The notes under the pieces: model-generated
Seen by the model: only the letters and a program-made list of their open reading frames with translations
Told to the model about the DNA's origin: nothing
The model's database searches: none
In this document: in pieces, positions 8,997 to 19,243 of the stretch
Layout: every line of letters begins with the position of its first letter
Numbering within the stretch: position 1 is the stretch's first letter
Program-made: the position numbers and the translations under genes
Assembly: GCF_002161555.1 (NCBI RefSeq)
Contig: NZ_NFHZ01000007.1
Coordinates: forward strand, 62,001-126,000
Source of the DNA: Barnesiella sp. An55
GTDB taxonomy: Bacteria; Bacteroidota; Bacteroidia; Bacteroidales; Barnesiellaceae
Reading direction: 5' to 3'
Length of the DNA stretch: 64,000 nt

Positions 8997-9305
8997 ATGA
9001 TTATCTTCAACACCACCTACCACGCCGACAATGCCCGCAAAGACGAGTTTATCGGCTGGCTCAAAGAGTCGTACATACCGGCCGTTCTGGAACACGGGCT
9101 CCTGCAAGACCCTCAGTTGACCCGCATCTTTGCCGACAATGAGGAGGAGGGCACCAGCCTCTCGCTCCAGTTCAAATCGCCCGATACCGACGCGCTCGAA
9201 CGCTGGCACGAAGAGTGCGGCGAGGCTTTGCTCAATGAGATGCGCCAGCGGTTCGGCGACCAGGTTTTGGGATTCAGCACCTTGCTCGAAGTAATCGACT
9301 TGTAA
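8997..9305 (+). CDS. DUF4286 family protein
   Basis: A 102-residue soluble protein starting MIIFNTTYHADN. I chose the ATG at 8997 because the longer reading (from 8937) would include the predicted promoter and the protein family begins with this short beta strand. The sequence (a strand, a WLKESYIPAVLEHGLL helix, a QLTRIFADNEEEG strand, then SLQFKSPDTDALERWHEE) looks like a small alpha/beta ferredoxin-like fold of the DUF4286 type. It ends three bases before ruvC, so the two genes are almost certainly co-transcribed. The molecular role is unknown; no catalytic motif is visible. Confidence 0.8.
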   Translation: MIIFNTTYHADNARKDEFIGWLKESYIPAVLEHGLLQDPQLTRIFADNEEEGTSLSLQFKSPDTDALERWHEECGEALLNEMRQRFGDQVLGFSTLLEVIDL

Positions 9306-9308
9306 TCC

Positions 9309-9896
9309 ATGACACCCGTCAACGACAGAGTAATCATAGGTATCGACCCCGGCACCAACGTGATGGGATACGGTATCTTGCGCATCGTGGGCAACAAACC
9401 CGAGGTGGTGGCGCTGGGGGTTATCCAACTCAACAAATTCGAGAGTCACTACCTGCGATTGCGACGTATCTTCGAACGGGTGCTCGGCCTCATCGAGCAG
9501 TACCTGCCCGACGAAATGGCCATCGAGGCTCCCTTCTTCGGCAAAAACGTGCAGTCGATGCTCAAGCTCGGCCGAGCCCAGGGAGTGGCCATGGCGGCGG
9601 CTCTCTCGCGCGACATACCCATCACCGAATACGCTCCCCTCAAAATAAAGATGTCGATTACCGGCAACGGTGCCGCCTCGAAAGAGCAGGTGGCCGCCAT
9701 GTTGCAACGCATACTCCACATCCCCGACGAGAATATGCTGCCCCAACTCGATGCCACCGATGGATTGGCGGCTGCCCTCTGCCACTTCTACCAGACCAAC
9801 CGCCCCCAGGTGGCCAAGAGCTACAACAGCTGGAAAGACTTCATCAGCAAAAATCCCGACAAGGTTTCGACGGGAAAATCTTCGCCCAAGAAATAG
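9309..9896 (+). CDS. ruvC: Crossover junction endodeoxyribonuclease RuvC
   Basis: A 195-residue Holliday junction resolvase that cuts four-way junctions as a dimer after RuvAB branch migration. The four acidic residues of the RNase H-like active site are in place: D13 in [13 protein letters not shown]73 in [10 protein letters not shown], and D148/D151 in [14 protein letters not shown]. The length is typical apart from a basic C-terminal tail ([21 protein letters not shown]). The start at 9309 is three bases after the DUF4286 stop, giving a tight two-gene operon. Confidence 0.96.
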   Translation: MTPVNDRVIIGIDPGTNVMGYGILRIVGNKPEVVALGVIQLNKFESHYLRLRRIFERVLGLIEQYLPDEMAIEAPFFGKNVQSMLKLGRAQGVAMAAALSRDIPITEYAPLKIKMSITGNGAASKEQVAAMLQRILHIPDENMLPQLDATDGLAAALCHFYQTNRPQVAKSYNSWKDFISKNPDKVSTGKSSPKK

Positions 9897-10083
9897 GGCC
9901 GGCCTGTTCCGCCCACACCAACCTCCCGATTGCATCGGGGCATACATTGTCCATACAGTATATCCAATCCTGGCAGAAAATTCATTTGTTTTATCTATCA
10001 TTTCATCCTCGAAACAGAATATTTCTCCACCATATCCCCACGAAAGAAGAAATAAATTCGAGCCCTCATACAACAAATAGCGT

Positions 10084-10091
10084 TATCTTTG
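10084..10091 (+). promoter_or_regulatory. -7 promoter box (TATCTTTG) for metH
   Basis: TAnnTTTG match about 50 bases before the metH ATG. The -33 element is not convincing. I looked through 9897-10141 for a cobalamin or SAM riboswitch and saw no B12-box or k-turn pattern. Confidence 0.5.
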
Positions 10092-10141
10092 TAAAGATGG
10101 AATTCTATTTTCCATATTCATCCCATACATTATTATAGGAT

Positions 10142-13100
10142 ATGACTACACTGAAACAGCTACTCGACCAACGCATCCTCATACTCGACGGAGCCATGGG
10201 GACCATGATACAGCGCTACGGCTTGAGCGAACAGGAGTTCAGGGGCAAACGCTTTGCCCACACCGACGTGGAACTGAAAGGCAACAACGACCTGCTTTGC
10301 CTCACTGCCCCGCAGATTATCGACGAGATACACCGGGCCTATCTCGAGGCCGGTGCCGATATCATCGAGACCAACAGTTTCAATGCCAACGCCATATCGA
10401 TGGCCGATTACCGGCTCGAAGGGCTCGTGCGCGAGATGAATCTTGCCGCGGCCCGCATCGCCCGTCGGACTGCCGACGCCTACTCCACCCCCGAGAAGCC
10501 TCGCTTCGTTGCGGGATCGGTAGGCCCCACGAACAAAAGTTGCTCCATGTCGCCCGACGTGGAGAACCCCGCCCTGCGCAGTCTCCATTTCGATACCCTT
10601 GCCGCAGCCTACCGCGAGCAGATGGAGGCCCTCATCGAGGGAGGGGTCGATTTGCTGCTTGTCGAGACCATCTTCGACACGCTCAATGCCAAAGCGGCCC
10701 TTTGGGGAGCCCGACAGGCCATGGAATCAACAGATCGGGAAGTCCCCATCGCACTTTCGGTTACCGTGACCGAGAGCGGTCGCACCCTCTCGGGACAGAC
10801 TCTCGAAGCCTTTCTCACCGCGGTATCTCATGCCCCCATCCTCTCCGTAGGGCTCAACTGCTCGTTTGGAGCCCGCGACATGAAAACCTGGCTGCAACGC
10901 CTGGCGGCCATAGCCCCCTGTTACGTGAGTGCCTATCCCAACGCCGGGCTGCCCAACCAGCTGGGCGAATATGACGAGACGCCCCAGTCGATGGCGGTAC
11001 AAATCAAAGAGTTCATCGACGAGGGGCTGGTCAACATCGTAGGCGGTTGCTGCGGTACCACTCCCGAACATATCGCAGCCTACCAGACTCTCGTGGCGGG
11101 CACTGCTCCCCGACGACCGGCAGCTAAGGACAACCGCCTGCACCTGTGCGGACTCGACGACCTCATCGTCTCGCGCGAGAACAACTTTGTGAACATAGGC
11201 GAACGCTGCAACGTGGCAGGTTCGCGCAAATTCCTGCGACTCATCCACGAGAAGAGTTATGCCGAAGCTCTCGAAATAGCCCGTCAGCAAGTCGAGGCTG
11301 GAGCTCAAATCATCGATATCAACATGGACGATGCCATGCTCGACGCCCGCGACGAGATGGTCAACTTCCTGAACCTCATCGTTTCCGAGCCCGACATTTA
11401 CCGGGTACCCGTCATGATCGACTCGTCGAAATGGGAGGTTATCTCGGCCGGACTCAAATGTCTGCAAGGCAAAGCCATTGTCAACTCCATCAGCCTCAAA
11501 GAGGGCGAAGAGCTGTTTCTGCAACACGCCCGCGAAATAAAACAGATGGGGGCCGCCATGGTGGTGATGGCCTTCGACGAACAGGGTCAGGCCGATACCT
11601 TCGAACGTAAAATCGAAGTCTGCGCCCGGGCCTACCGCCTGCTCACCGAGGTAGCCGATGTGGCCCCCTGCGACATCATCTTCGACCCCAACGTGCTGGC
11701 CATTGCCACCGGCATCGAAAGCCACGACAACTATGCCGTCGATTTCATCCGGGCCACCGCCTGGATTCACCACAATCTGCCTGGAGCCAAAGTGAGCGGC
11801 GGGGTAAGCAACCTCTCCTTCTCCTTCCGGGGCAACAACTACATACGCGAGGCCATGCATGCCGTCTTTCTCTACCACGCCATTGCCAACGGTCTCGACA
11901 TGGCCATCGTCAACCCGGCCACCTCGGTGACCTACGACGACCTGCCCGCCGAGACGCTCGAGCTCATCGAGGATGTGGTGCTGAACCGCCGGCCCGACGC
12001 AACCGAACGTCTCATCGAGTTTGCCGCCCGATATCGCAACGAGGCCGGCAACCACGACACAGCCGCCGAAACCGACCGCCACAGCCAACCCGTGGCCGAC
12101 CGCCTGCGACAGGCTCTTGTCAAAGGGCTATCGACCCACCTCGAGAGCGACCTGTCCGAAGCCGTAGCTCAATACGGGTCGGCCATTGCCGTCATCGAAC
12201 AACCGCTCATGGAGGGGATGAACCGGGTGGGTCAACTCTTTGGCGAAGGGAAAATGTTCCTCCCCCAGGTGGTCAAGAGCGCCCGCACCATGAAACAGGC
12301 CGTGGCTATCCTGCAACCCCTCATCGAGCAGGAGAACGCCCGCACCGGCGAGACAACCAAACGGGGCAAATTCATCGTGGCCACAGTCAAGGGCGACGTG
12401 CACGACATCGGCAAGAACATTGTTGCCGTCATCCTCGCCTGCAACAATTTCGAAGTGATAGACCTGGGCGTAATGGTTCCCGCCGAACGCATCGTCGAAC
12501 GGGCCATCGCCGAAAAGGCCGATTTCGTAGGCTTGAGCGGACTCATCACCCCCTCGCTCGAAGAGATGGGACACGTAGTCGCCGAGATGGAAAAGGCCGG
12601 TCTGCGCATCCCCGTCATCATCGGGGGAGCCACCACCTCACGCCTGCACACCGCCGTGAAGATAGCCCCCCGATACAGCGGTCCCGTCATCCACGCCGGC
12701 GACGCTTCGCAAAATCCGCTCATTGCCGCACAACTGCTCAACCCCAACACCCGCCAGAGTTTCATCGACTCGCTGCATGCCGAACAGGAGGCGCTGCGCC
12801 TGTCGCTGAAACCGGCCGATACCTTGCCTCTGGCCGAGGCTACAGCTCGGGCCCCCCGCATCGACTGGGAGGGCTACACATCACCTCGTCCCCGACAGTT
12901 GGGCCGCCACACAATCGCCCCCACCATCACGGATATTCGCCCCTACATCAACTGGCGGGCCTTCTTTGCCGTATGGAAGATAGGTGCACAATATGCCGCC
13001 ATAGCCGACATGCGGGGCTGCGACCACTGCCGGGCCGCCTGGCTGGCCGCCTTCCCCACGGCCGACCGGGCCAAAGCCGCCGAAGCCCTGCAACTCTACA

Positions 13101-13828
13101 AGGAGGCCAACCGATTGCTCGACACGCTCGAACACGAAAACAACGATTCGCCTCAAGGAGTCTATCTGCTCACCCGGGCCTCGAGTCGCGACAACCTCAT
13201 ACGTCTGCAACTGCCCGAGGGCGACGTGCTCGAAATACCCACCCTGCGGCAACAGGTGCGCAATCCCGAGGCCGATGCCTGCTACTATGCCTTGAGCGAC
13301 TTTGTGCGTCCCGAACAGACAGACCTTCCCGACTATGCGGGACTCTTTGCCGTCACTGCCGGCGGCGACATACAACGGCGCATCGAACGGCTGCGACTCA
13401 CGGGCGACGACTACGGGAGCCTGCTGTTGCAATCGCTGGCCGACCGACTGGCCGAAGCAGCCTCGGAATGGCTGCACCTGAAAATACGGCGCGAACTGTG
13501 GGGGTATGCCCCCGACGAGCCCACACTCGGCCTGCCAGCTCTCCTGGCCGGTGACTACCGTGGCATACGTCCGGCCGTGGGCTACCCCTCTCTGCCCGAC
13601 CACTCGCTGTTCTTCGACTGGAACCGAGCCCTCAACCTCGAACAGATAGAGATTTTCCTCACCGAAAACGGGGCCATGTATCCCAACGCCTCGACCGCCG
13701 GGCTCTATCTGGCCCACCCCGACGCCCGTTATTTCCACATCGGCCACATCGGCACCGACCAACGCGAACTGTATGCCCGCCAACGGGGACTCTCGCCCGA
13801 CGAGACTTCCAAATGGCTCTCGGTATAA
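10142..13828 (+). CDS. metH: Cobalamin-dependent methionine synthase (full-length, all modules)
   Basis: A 1228-residue enzyme transferring a methyl group from 5-methyltetrahydrofolate to homocysteine through cob(I)alamin. Order: homocysteine module (about 1-325) with zinc ligands C240 ([10 protein letters not shown]) and C303/C304 ([10 protein letters not shown]); pterin-binding module (about 350-620, [28 protein letters not shown]); B12 cap and cobalamin module (about 650-890) with axial-ligand motif DVHDIGKN (H754) and GGATTSRLH; and the AdoMet reactivation module to the end ([13 protein letters not shown]). The length is close to E. coli MetH, so nothing is missing. It stands alone between ruvC and a strong terminator. 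Growth-relevant methionine synthesis here would need B12 uptake. Confidence 0.97.
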   Translation: MTTLKQLLDQRILILDGAMGTMIQRYGLSEQEFRGKRFAHTDVELKGNNDLLCLTAPQIIDEIHRAYLEAGADIIETNSFNANAISMADYRLEGLVREMNLAAARIARRTADAYSTPEKPRFVAGSVGPTNKSCSMSPDVENPALRSLHFDTLAAAYREQMEALIEGGVDLLLVETIFDTLNAKAALWGARQAMESTDREVPIALSVTVTESGRTLSGQTLEAFLTAVSHAPILSVGLNCSFGARDMKTWLQRLAAIAPCYVSAYPNAGLPNQLGEYDETPQSMAVQIKEFIDEGLVNIVGGCCGTTPEHIAAYQTLVAGTAPRRPAAKDNRLHLCGLDDLIVSRENNFVNIGERCNVAGSRKFLRLIHEKSYAEALEIARQQVEAGAQIIDINMDDAMLDARDEMVNFLNLIVSEPDIYRVPVMIDSSKWEVISAGLKCLQGKAIVNSISLKEGEELFLQHAREIKQMGAAMVVMAFDEQGQADTFERKIEVCARAYRLLTEVADVAPCDIIFDPNVLAIATGIESHDNYAVDFIRATAWIHHNLPGAKVSGGVSNLSFSFRGNNYIREAMHAVFLYHAIANGLDMAIVNPATSVTYDDLPAETLELIEDVVLNRRPDATERLIEFAARYRNEAGNHDTAAETDRHSQPVADRLRQALVKGLSTHLESDLSEAVAQYGSAIAVIEQPLMEGMNRVGQLFGEGKMFLPQVVKSARTMKQAVAILQPLIEQENARTGETTKRGKFIVATVKGDVHDIGKNIVAVILACNNFEVIDLGVMVPAERIVERAIAEKADFVGLSGLITPSLEEMGHVVAEMEKAGLRIPVIIGGATTSRLHTAVKIAPRYSGPVIHAGDASQNPLIAAQLLNPNTRQSFIDSLHAEQEALRLSLKPADTLPLAEATARAPRIDWEGYTSPRPRQLGRHTIAPTITDIRPYINWRAFFAVWKIGAQYAAIADMRGCDHCRAAWLAAFPTADRAKAAEALQLYKEANRLLDTLEHENNDSPQGVYLLTRASSRDNLIRLQLPEGDVLEIPTLRQQVRNPEADACYYALSDFVRPEQTDLPDYAGLFAVTAGGDIQRRIERLRLTGDDYGSLLLQSLADRLAEAASEWLHLKIRRELWGYAPDEPTLGLPALLAGDYRGIRPAVGYPSLPDHSLFFDWNRALNLEQIEIFLTENGAMYPNASTAGLYLAHPDARYFHIGHIGTDQRELYARQRGLSPDETSKWLSV

Positions 13829-13845
13829 CTTGATACATAATCATC

Positions 13846-13895
13846 AAGGAGAGAAGCACCGCATAATCATGCGGTGCTTCTCTCCTTAATCTTTT
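13846..13895 (+). terminator. Strong intrinsic terminator after metH
   Basis: A perfect 19-bp stem (13846-13864 with 13869-13887) and a four-base loop, followed by TTAATCTTTT. It separates metH from the BspA-like gene. Confidence 0.85.
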
Positions 13896-13987
13896 CATAA
13901 ACAGACAGGCACCTCACCACCACCCAATAATATTAAGAAATTCAAAGATTTATCATACCTCTCATACTGAATTTTCTAAAACTTTAA

Positions 13988-13995
13988 TATCTTTG
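13988..13995 (+). promoter_or_regulatory. -7 promoter box (TATCTTTG) for the BspA-like gene
   Basis: A TAnnTTTG match 48 bases before the ATG at 14044. No clear -33 TTTG. Confidence 0.5.
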
Positions 13996-14043
13996 TTACA
14001 AGATAAACCAAAATTTCATTATCCCCCCAAAAACTCTTATACT

Positions 14044-15723
14044 ATGAAACAAGCACGACGCAGATTGAAGACGCTGATTATCGGCCTATTATCTATTTCA
14101 TTCATACAAGCAGCCGAGTTTAAGGATGGCAATATCTTCTACCGTACACTCTCCGACAACGAGGTGGCCGTCATCTACCCTACCGACAACAGCTCCACAT
14201 ACAGTGGCTCGATAGTCCTGCCCGAGAGCGTTACCTACGAAAGCGCCGAATACCGGGTCACCACCATCGCCCAGCAGGCCTTTTTCATGTCTGAAATAAC
14301 CTCTATCACGATACCCAACAGTGTCACCGAGATTCAGCAATATGCCTTTGCTGCATGCCGGGAGCTCTCATCGATCACCCTGCCCGAAGGAATCTCGAAG
14401 ATAGCCTACCGTTCTTTCTCCCAGTGTATCAAACTCACCGAAATAGCCCTGCCCGAGAGTATAACCGAAATCGAGGACTTCGCCTTTCGCGACTGCACCG
14501 GACTCACCGCTATCGCCTTGGGCAAGCAGGTAACCCAGATAGGGAACAATGCCTTTTACTACTGCCCGGCTCTGCAACAATTCACCGTGGCCGAAGATAA
14601 CCCCGCCTATGCCTCGATTGACGGCGTTCTGTTCGACAAGGCAAAAACCACCCTGTTCGCCTATCCCAACGCCAAAGGTTCAACCTATACCATCCCCGGC
14701 GAAGTAACCGTCATCGGCCCCGGAGCATTTCAGGGGTGCAACGCTCTCGCCTCGATTACCCTCGGGAAAGGAGTCGCCTCGCTGGGTAGCAATCCCTTCA
14801 TGAGTTGCACTCGTCTGCAAGAGATTCTCGTCGATGCAGAGAATGTACACTTTACCTCGGTCGATGGAGTGCTGTTCGACAAATCGCAAGAGACCATTAT
14901 CCAATATCCCCTAAGCCGCAGCGGATTCTACGAAATACCCCTCGGGGTAACTGCAATAGGCGATTATGCCTTTTGCAACTGTGCCCAATTAAGCGGCATC
15001 GACATACCCACGAGCGTAACCCGTGTGGGCGAATCGGCCTTTGCAACCTGTACCAAACTCTCTACGGCAACCCTCCCCGACGCGGTAACCACCATCGGCA
15101 ACTCGGCCTTCAACCAATGCAGCAACCTCTATCGGGTAACCTTCGGGACCAACCTTCAAACCATAGGCAGCAACGCATTTGCCTATACCCTGATATCTTC
15201 ACTGACTATCCCCGACCGAGTCACCTCGATAGGCGAAAATGCCTTCTCTCAATGCCCTCATTTAGAGTATATCACTCTCGGGAGCAGCCTGCAGGAGATA
15301 GGCCAGTCGGCTTTTGCCTGGAGTCAATTGATACGCCAAATCGAGTGCCGCTCACTCTATCCACCTGTTTGCGGGAACGACTGCTTCAACGGGGTATCGG
15401 TGAGCCAATGTACCTTGACCGTACCCAGCAACGCCTACGACTACTATGTGGCCAATTCGCCCTGGAACCAGTTCGACATCCAAGGCACCGGTAGTCCGGC
15501 CGCAACCGACGAACTGCGCACTCACCAGGTATCGATACACACGACCGGCAACTCGATAGTAATCCGCAACCTTCCTGCCGATACCGAGGTCATCATCTAC
15601 AACCTGTCCGGGCAGACTGTCCAATCGCTCCACGCCACCACCCAAGAGGTAGAGATAGAGCTCCCCAAGGGTGCCATCTACATCGTGCACACAGGTGACC
15701 AGACACAGAAAGTGAAGCTATAA
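14044..15723 (+). CDS. BspA-like leucine-rich repeat surface protein (LRR_5) with sorting-type C-terminus
   Basis: A 559-residue secreted protein. The ATG at 14044 gives a signal peptide (MKQARRRLKTLIIGLLSISFIQA-AEF); the longer frame from 13993 would start inside the promoter. Nearly the whole body is built of about 23-residue BspA/TpLRR units with the cores SITIPNSVTEIQQYAFAAC, IALPESITEIEDFAFRDC and SLTIPDRVTSIGENAFSQC. The last 75 residues (VIIYNLSGQTVQS ... LPKGAIYIVHTGDQTQKVKL) look like a T9SS type A sorting domain. BspA-like proteins commonly mediate adhesion to host or partner bacteria; that role is inferred from the family. Confidence 0.88.
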   Translation: MKQARRRLKTLIIGLLSISFIQAAEFKDGNIFYRTLSDNEVAVIYPTDNSSTYSGSIVLPESVTYESAEYRVTTIAQQAFFMSEITSITIPNSVTEIQQYAFAACRELSSITLPEGISKIAYRSFSQCIKLTEIALPESITEIEDFAFRDCTGLTAIALGKQVTQIGNNAFYYCPALQQFTVAEDNPAYASIDGVLFDKAKTTLFAYPNAKGSTYTIPGEVTVIGPGAFQGCNALASITLGKGVASLGSNPFMSCTRLQEILVDAENVHFTSVDGVLFDKSQETIIQYPLSRSGFYEIPLGVTAIGDYAFCNCAQLSGIDIPTSVTRVGESAFATCTKLSTATLPDAVTTIGNSAFNQCSNLYRVTFGTNLQTIGSNAFAYTLISSLTIPDRVTSIGENAFSQCPHLEYITLGSSLQEIGQSAFAWSQLIRQIECRSLYPPVCGNDCFNGVSVSQCTLTVPSNAYDYYVANSPWNQFDIQGTGSPAATDELRTHQVSIHTTGNSIVIRNLPADTEVIIYNLSGQTVQSLHATTQEVEIELPKGAIYIVHTGDQTQKVKL

Positions 15724-15815
15724 CGAAGAGCCTTTACCCCCGAGGCTGACGAGGGGAATGAACCAAAATCCGTTACGATTGTTATATTCGGGACAGACCA
15801 ATCATCACCACGACT

Positions 15816-17012
15816 ATGACACATCATCGCCTTTGGGTTCTCCTCCTCGCACTATCGGTGGGTATTGCGGCAACACAGGCTCAAGCACCGATGGACATCC
15901 TCATCGCCCGACTCGACTCGTTACACACCTATCGGGCCTCGCTGACCTACCGGGTGACACTGCCCATCAACGACTCCGAAATCGAATACCGGGCCCGGCT
16001 CGACTACCGTAGAGAACCGACCGATACCTTGTGCGGATACAGCTACACCATCGACTACAAGGCCGAGAATGACACCTGTCCCTACCCCAACTTCACCGCC
16101 TACGATCGGGGCCACTGCTTCCGTTTCGACCGCAACCGGCTGCGAGAGTATCACTACGATGCCAACCCCGAGCCTTTTGCCCGACAGGGAAATTACCCCG
16201 GTATTCACCGCTCGGGCCTCTTTGCCGAACTTCTCCCCGCCGAGATAGCCCGACAACTGAACGGCTATCGCACTAAAGCCGACTGCCGGGTACAGCTCTT
16301 CCCCGACACACTGGTGCAGGGGAGCCACTGCCTCGCCATCGTGGTAACCGACTCGACGCGGGGCGAAGTGGCACGCACCGTACTATACACGTTCGACCCG
16401 GCTACCGGCCTGCCCCTCTACCGCGAGACCGAGAACAATCCCGGTCACCTGGGTTCGCAGACGGTTACCGTAAAATACATCGATAGCGAAACGGGGATAC
16501 CGTTCCCGCCCGGACACTTCGGCGAAGAGCAGCTCCTGCGCGACTACGGCGAGGTGTTCCTCCTCTATCGCGAGGGTACCTATGCCGCTGGCGACCGCGT
16601 AGGACAGAAAGCACCCCGATTCGACCAGCCCTGGGGGAAGCTACGCTTCACCTCCGACCAGCTGAAGGGGCAGAACAGCCTGCTTCTGTTTCTCGACGAC
16701 CGGGGCGAATTCTGTGTACCGGTGCGGCAAACAGCCGAAGCACTGTCGCTGCAAGAGGGGCTCACCCCGGTATTTCTCTATGCCGGGCAAGAGCCTGTCG
16801 CCACCCCCAATTCCTCCGGAGCCATCGTACTGGAACATACCGGCAAGACGGCCGGCGCGTATGGTGTGACCGGCTACCCCACCCTCTTCCTGCTCGACCC
16901 CACAGGCACAATCCGTTGGGTCAAGATAGGCTACACCCCCTCGCTCGCCGAGGAGTTGAGGCAAGCCATCGCGAAGATGCAGGGCACCGCCTTACAACAG
17001 CCTCCACAGTAA
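15816..17012 (+). CDS. Secreted two-part protein: DUF2092-like N-domain and monothiol thioredoxin-fold C-domain
   Basis: A 398-residue protein with a signal peptide (MTHHRLWVLLLALSVGIAATQAQA). Residues about 26-250 are a beta-rich region (YRASLTYRVTLP, YTFDPATGLPLYRE) resembling the lipoprotein-carrier-like N-domains often fused to TlpA-type thioredoxins in Bacteroidales. Residues about 258-385 have a thioredoxin-like layout with VGQKAPRFD, a cis-proline loop at GYPTLFLLDPTG (P355) and the usual C-terminal helix. The redox motif is C300-V-P-V303 instead of CxxC, so the second cysteine is lost and ordinary disulfide exchange is unlikely. It ends 22 bases before tpx and probably shares its transcript. 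The exact role is unknown. Confidence 0.7.
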   Translation: MTHHRLWVLLLALSVGIAATQAQAPMDILIARLDSLHTYRASLTYRVTLPINDSEIEYRARLDYRREPTDTLCGYSYTIDYKAENDTCPYPNFTAYDRGHCFRFDRNRLREYHYDANPEPFARQGNYPGIHRSGLFAELLPAEIARQLNGYRTKADCRVQLFPDTLVQGSHCLAIVVTDSTRGEVARTVLYTFDPATGLPLYRETENNPGHLGSQTVTVKYIDSETGIPFPPGHFGEEQLLRDYGEVFLLYREGTYAAGDRVGQKAPRFDQPWGKLRFTSDQLKGQNSLLLFLDDRGEFCVPVRQTAEALSLQEGLTPVFLYAGQEPVATPNSSGAIVLEHTGKTAGAYGVTGYPTLFLLDPTGTIRWVKIGYTPSLAEELRQAIAKMQGTALQQPPQ

Positions 17013-17034
17013 AAACATCTATAAATTCACTACA

Positions 17035-17541
17035 ATGGAAACAACAGCTTTCAAGGGCACACCCGTACACATCTGCGGCCAGATGCCCCACGTCGGGAGC
17101 ATCGCTCCCCGGTTCACCCTCACCCGCGGCAACCTGACCGAACTGCGCAGCGAAGAGCTGAAGGGCCGACGCATCGTCCTGAACATCTTCCCCAGCCTCG
17201 ACACCGCCGTCTGCGCCACCTCGGTACGGCGATTCAACCAACTGGCAGCATCGCTCGACAACACCTCCGTCGTGGCCGTATCGAAAGACCTGCCTTTCGC
17301 CCAATCGCGATTCTGCACCACCGAGGGCATCGAGAACCTCATCGCCGCCTCGGCCTTCCGTTCGCCCGAATTCTCCAAAGCGTATGGCGTGGAGATGGTC
17401 GATGGCCCCCTGGCCAGTCTGCTGGCCCGCGCCGTAGTGGTAATCGATGAGACCGGGCGAGTAGTCTATACCGAGCTCGTGCCCGAGATTACCCACGAAC
17501 CCAATTACGAAGCGGCTCTCAGAAGCCTGAAAACAGAATAA
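17035..17541 (+). CDS. tpx: Thiol peroxidase (Tpx-type peroxiredoxin)
   Basis: A 168-residue cytoplasmic atypical 2-Cys peroxiredoxin that reduces peroxides with electrons from thioredoxin. The peroxidatic cysteine is C60 in SLDTAVCATSVRRFN and the resolving cysteine is C94 in QSRFCTTEGIEN, both at the canonical Tpx positions. The N-terminal FKGTPVHICGQMPHVGSIAPRF is the usual Tpx opening. No signal peptide. It follows the secreted thioredoxin-fold gene by 22 bases and is followed by a terminator. Confidence 0.95.
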   Translation: METTAFKGTPVHICGQMPHVGSIAPRFTLTRGNLTELRSEELKGRRIVLNIFPSLDTAVCATSVRRFNQLAASLDNTSVVAVSKDLPFAQSRFCTTEGIENLIAASAFRSPEFSKAYGVEMVDGPLASLLARAVVVIDETGRVVYTELVPEITHEPNYEAALRSLKTE

Positions 17542-17640
17542 CTCGAGGCCATTGGTAAATCTCCTGGAGGATAGTTCTGAAACCACTCTGTTTCACGGCC
17601 AACCTCGAGAACCAGACCTCGACACCTCCCCTATTTACCA

Positions 17641-17676
17641 ACAGAGGCGCACCGCATGGTGCGCCTCTGTTCTTTT
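17641..17676 (+). terminator. Intrinsic terminator after tpx
   Basis: A perfect 13-bp stem, 17641-17653 with 17658-17670, loop GCAT, then TCTTTT. It lies between the convergent tpx and aminotransferase genes and may serve both directions. Confidence 0.75.
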
Positions 17677-17702
17677 CCTATTATTCATATAGCCGATTCT
17701 AC

Positions 17703-18824
17703 TCACGCAAACCGGTTGACAATCGAGGCTATCTCGCGTACCTCGTCGTCGCTCAGGTAGGACGACATGGGCAGACTCAACACCTCGCGGGCCAACTGCT
17801 CGGTGAGCGGCAGATGCAGGTGATTATACTCCCGGTAACACTGCTGCTTGTGCGGGGGTATGGGGTAATGAATGAGGCTACCCACCCCTTGAGACTCAAG
17901 ATAGTGCATCAGGCGGTCGCGATGAGCACAGCGCACCACATACTGGTGCCAGATGTGCTCGCCGGGCTCCCCGGCCTGCGGGGTAATAATCTGCTCGTTG
18001 TCAATCGACCGGGTATAAAGATGTGCAATCTCGGCCCGACGACGATTCTCGGCATCGAGGTATTTCATCTTGACCAGGAGAAAGGCCGCCTGCAAATCAT
18101 CCATGCGACTGTTCACCCCCTTGTACACGTTGACATAACGCACGGCCGACCCGTAATTTCCCAACGCCCGCACCACCTCGGCCAACTTCGGGTCATCGGT
18201 CGTCACGGCACCGGCATCGCCCAATGCGCCCAAGTTTTTCGTGGGATAGAAGCTCTGTCCCGACGCATGGCCCAATGCCCCGGTGTGGAACGACCCGTGC
18301 ATCCCAGCCACCGTCGAGACAGCTCCGAAGGCCTGGGCATTATCCTCGACCACCTTCAAGCCATGGCGGGCGGCCACGGCTTTCAACGTCTCGTCCCAAC
18401 AGGCCCACCCATACAGGTGCACCACCATAATGGCTCGCGTGCGCGGCGTAATGGCCTGCTCGACCAGCGAGGTATCGAGGTTATAGGTTTGAGCCGAAGG
18501 CTCTACAAATACCGGCACCAATCCGTTGTCGGTAATGGCAAGAACCGAGGCTACATAGGTATTGGCCGGCACGATTACCTCGTCGCCCGGCTGCATGACA
18601 CCCATCTCGACATAGGCCCGCAACATGAGCCGCAGGGCGTCCAGTCCGTTGCCGGTAGCCACGGCATGGGCACAACCCAGGTAGCGGCACAACTGCTCTT
18701 CAAGTTGCGACACATATTTTCCCCGGATGTACCAACCGCCTTCGATGACCTCGGCGGCAACGGCCTTCATCTCGGCCATATAGGGCTCATTGGCCCGCTG
18801 CAAAGAGAGATGGGGATATTTCAT
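17703..18824 (-). CDS. fdtB: DegT/DnrJ/EryC1/StrS aminotransferase, probable dTDP-3-amino-3,6-dideoxyhexose transaminase
   Basis: A 373-residue PLP enzyme. The start at 18824 (MKYPHLSLQRANEPYMAEM) overlaps the upstream stop as ATGA, which favours it over the longer frame beginning MYRS. The internal aldimine lysine is K196 in SFYPTKNLGALGDAGA; the VHLYGW and VVEDNAQAFGA segments are typical for the sugar aminotransferase family. Context decides the substrate: directly downstream of RmlB, RmlA and an FdtA-like 3,4-ketoisomerase, it should aminate a dTDP-3-keto-6-deoxyhexose at C3 to give dTDP-Fuc3N or dTDP-Qui3N. No N-acetyltransferase (FdtC/QdtC) is found in the window. The family is certain, the exact sugar is inferred. 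Confidence 0.85.
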   Translation of the reverse strand: MKYPHLSLQRANEPYMAEMKAVAAEVIEGGWYIRGKYVSQLEEQLCRYLGCAHAVATGNGLDALRLMLRAYVEMGVMQPGDEVIVPANTYVASVLAITDNGLVPVFVEPSAQTYNLDTSLVEQAITPRTRAIMVVHLYGWACWDETLKAVAARHGLKVVEDNAQAFGAVSTVAGMHGSFHTGALGHASGQSFYPTKNLGALGDAGAVTTDDPKLAEVVRALGNYGSAVRYVNVYKGVNSRMDDLQAAFLLVKMKYLDAENRRRAEIAHLYTRSIDNEQIITPQAGEPGEHIWHQYVVRCAHRDRLMHYLESQGVGSLIHYPIPPHKQQCYREYNHLHLPLTEQLAREVLSLPMSSYLSDDEVREIASIVNRFA

Positions 18825-19243
18825 TGATCGGTACAATTGTTCTTAAAATCGTCATACTCGCGCACATAATCAGACTCGTCGTAGTAGTCGGAAGTAAGGA
18901 CCAGACACACCGATCCCGACGAGAAGTTGTTCAGCACCCGCCAGATACCCGGGACTATGAGCAACCCGTAATAGGGACGGTTCAGTGTCACCGTGCGCGT
19001 GTGTTCGCCGTCGTCGAGCAACACATCGAACGAACCGCCGGCAGCCACCAGAAACTCGTACAACTGCTTGTGCGAATGGCCACCACGCTCCTCGCCACCC
19101 GGTACATCGTAGAGGTAATAGACCCGCTTTACGGCAAAAGGCAACTCGCGGTTGTTCTCAACCACCGTAATGTTGCCGCTATCCTGCTCGTTCTTGGGCA
19201 ATTGAACAAGGCAACAATCGTCCACCGATGCCCGTTTACTCAT
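18821..19243 (-). CDS. fdtA: FdtA/QdtA-type dTDP-6-deoxy-hex-4-ulose 3,4-ketoisomerase (HxH intact)
   Basis: A 140-residue cupin-fold protein of the FdtA/QdtA/WxcM group. It has the conserved VYYLYDVPGGEERGGHSHK segment with H56 and H58 as the paired active-site histidines, and the family ending SDYYDESDYVREYDDF. These enzymes move the keto group of dTDP-4-keto-6-deoxyglucose from C4 to C3, setting C4 stereochemistry. It overlaps both neighbours (8 bases with the preceding cupin gene, 4 with the aminotransferase), so translation is coupled. It is the more likely real ketoisomerase of the two cupins here. Whether the product is galacto or gluco at C4 cannot be told. Confidence 0.85.
   Translation of the reverse strand: MSKRASVDDCCLVQLPKNEQDSGNITVVENNRELPFAVKRVYYLYDVPGGEERGGHSHKQLYEFLVAAGGSFDVLLDDGEHTRTVTLNRPYYGLLIVPGIWRVLNNFSSGSVCLVLTSDYYDESDYVREYDDFKNNCTDQ

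Noticed and set aside
9897-10141. A possible cobalamin or SAM riboswitch in front of metH
   Set aside because: I looked for the B12 box and k-turn-like patterns and found neither; only a -7 promoter box is visible.
10727-12088. A 453-codon minus-strand frame inside metH
   Set aside because: Shadow of the methionine synthase reading frame.
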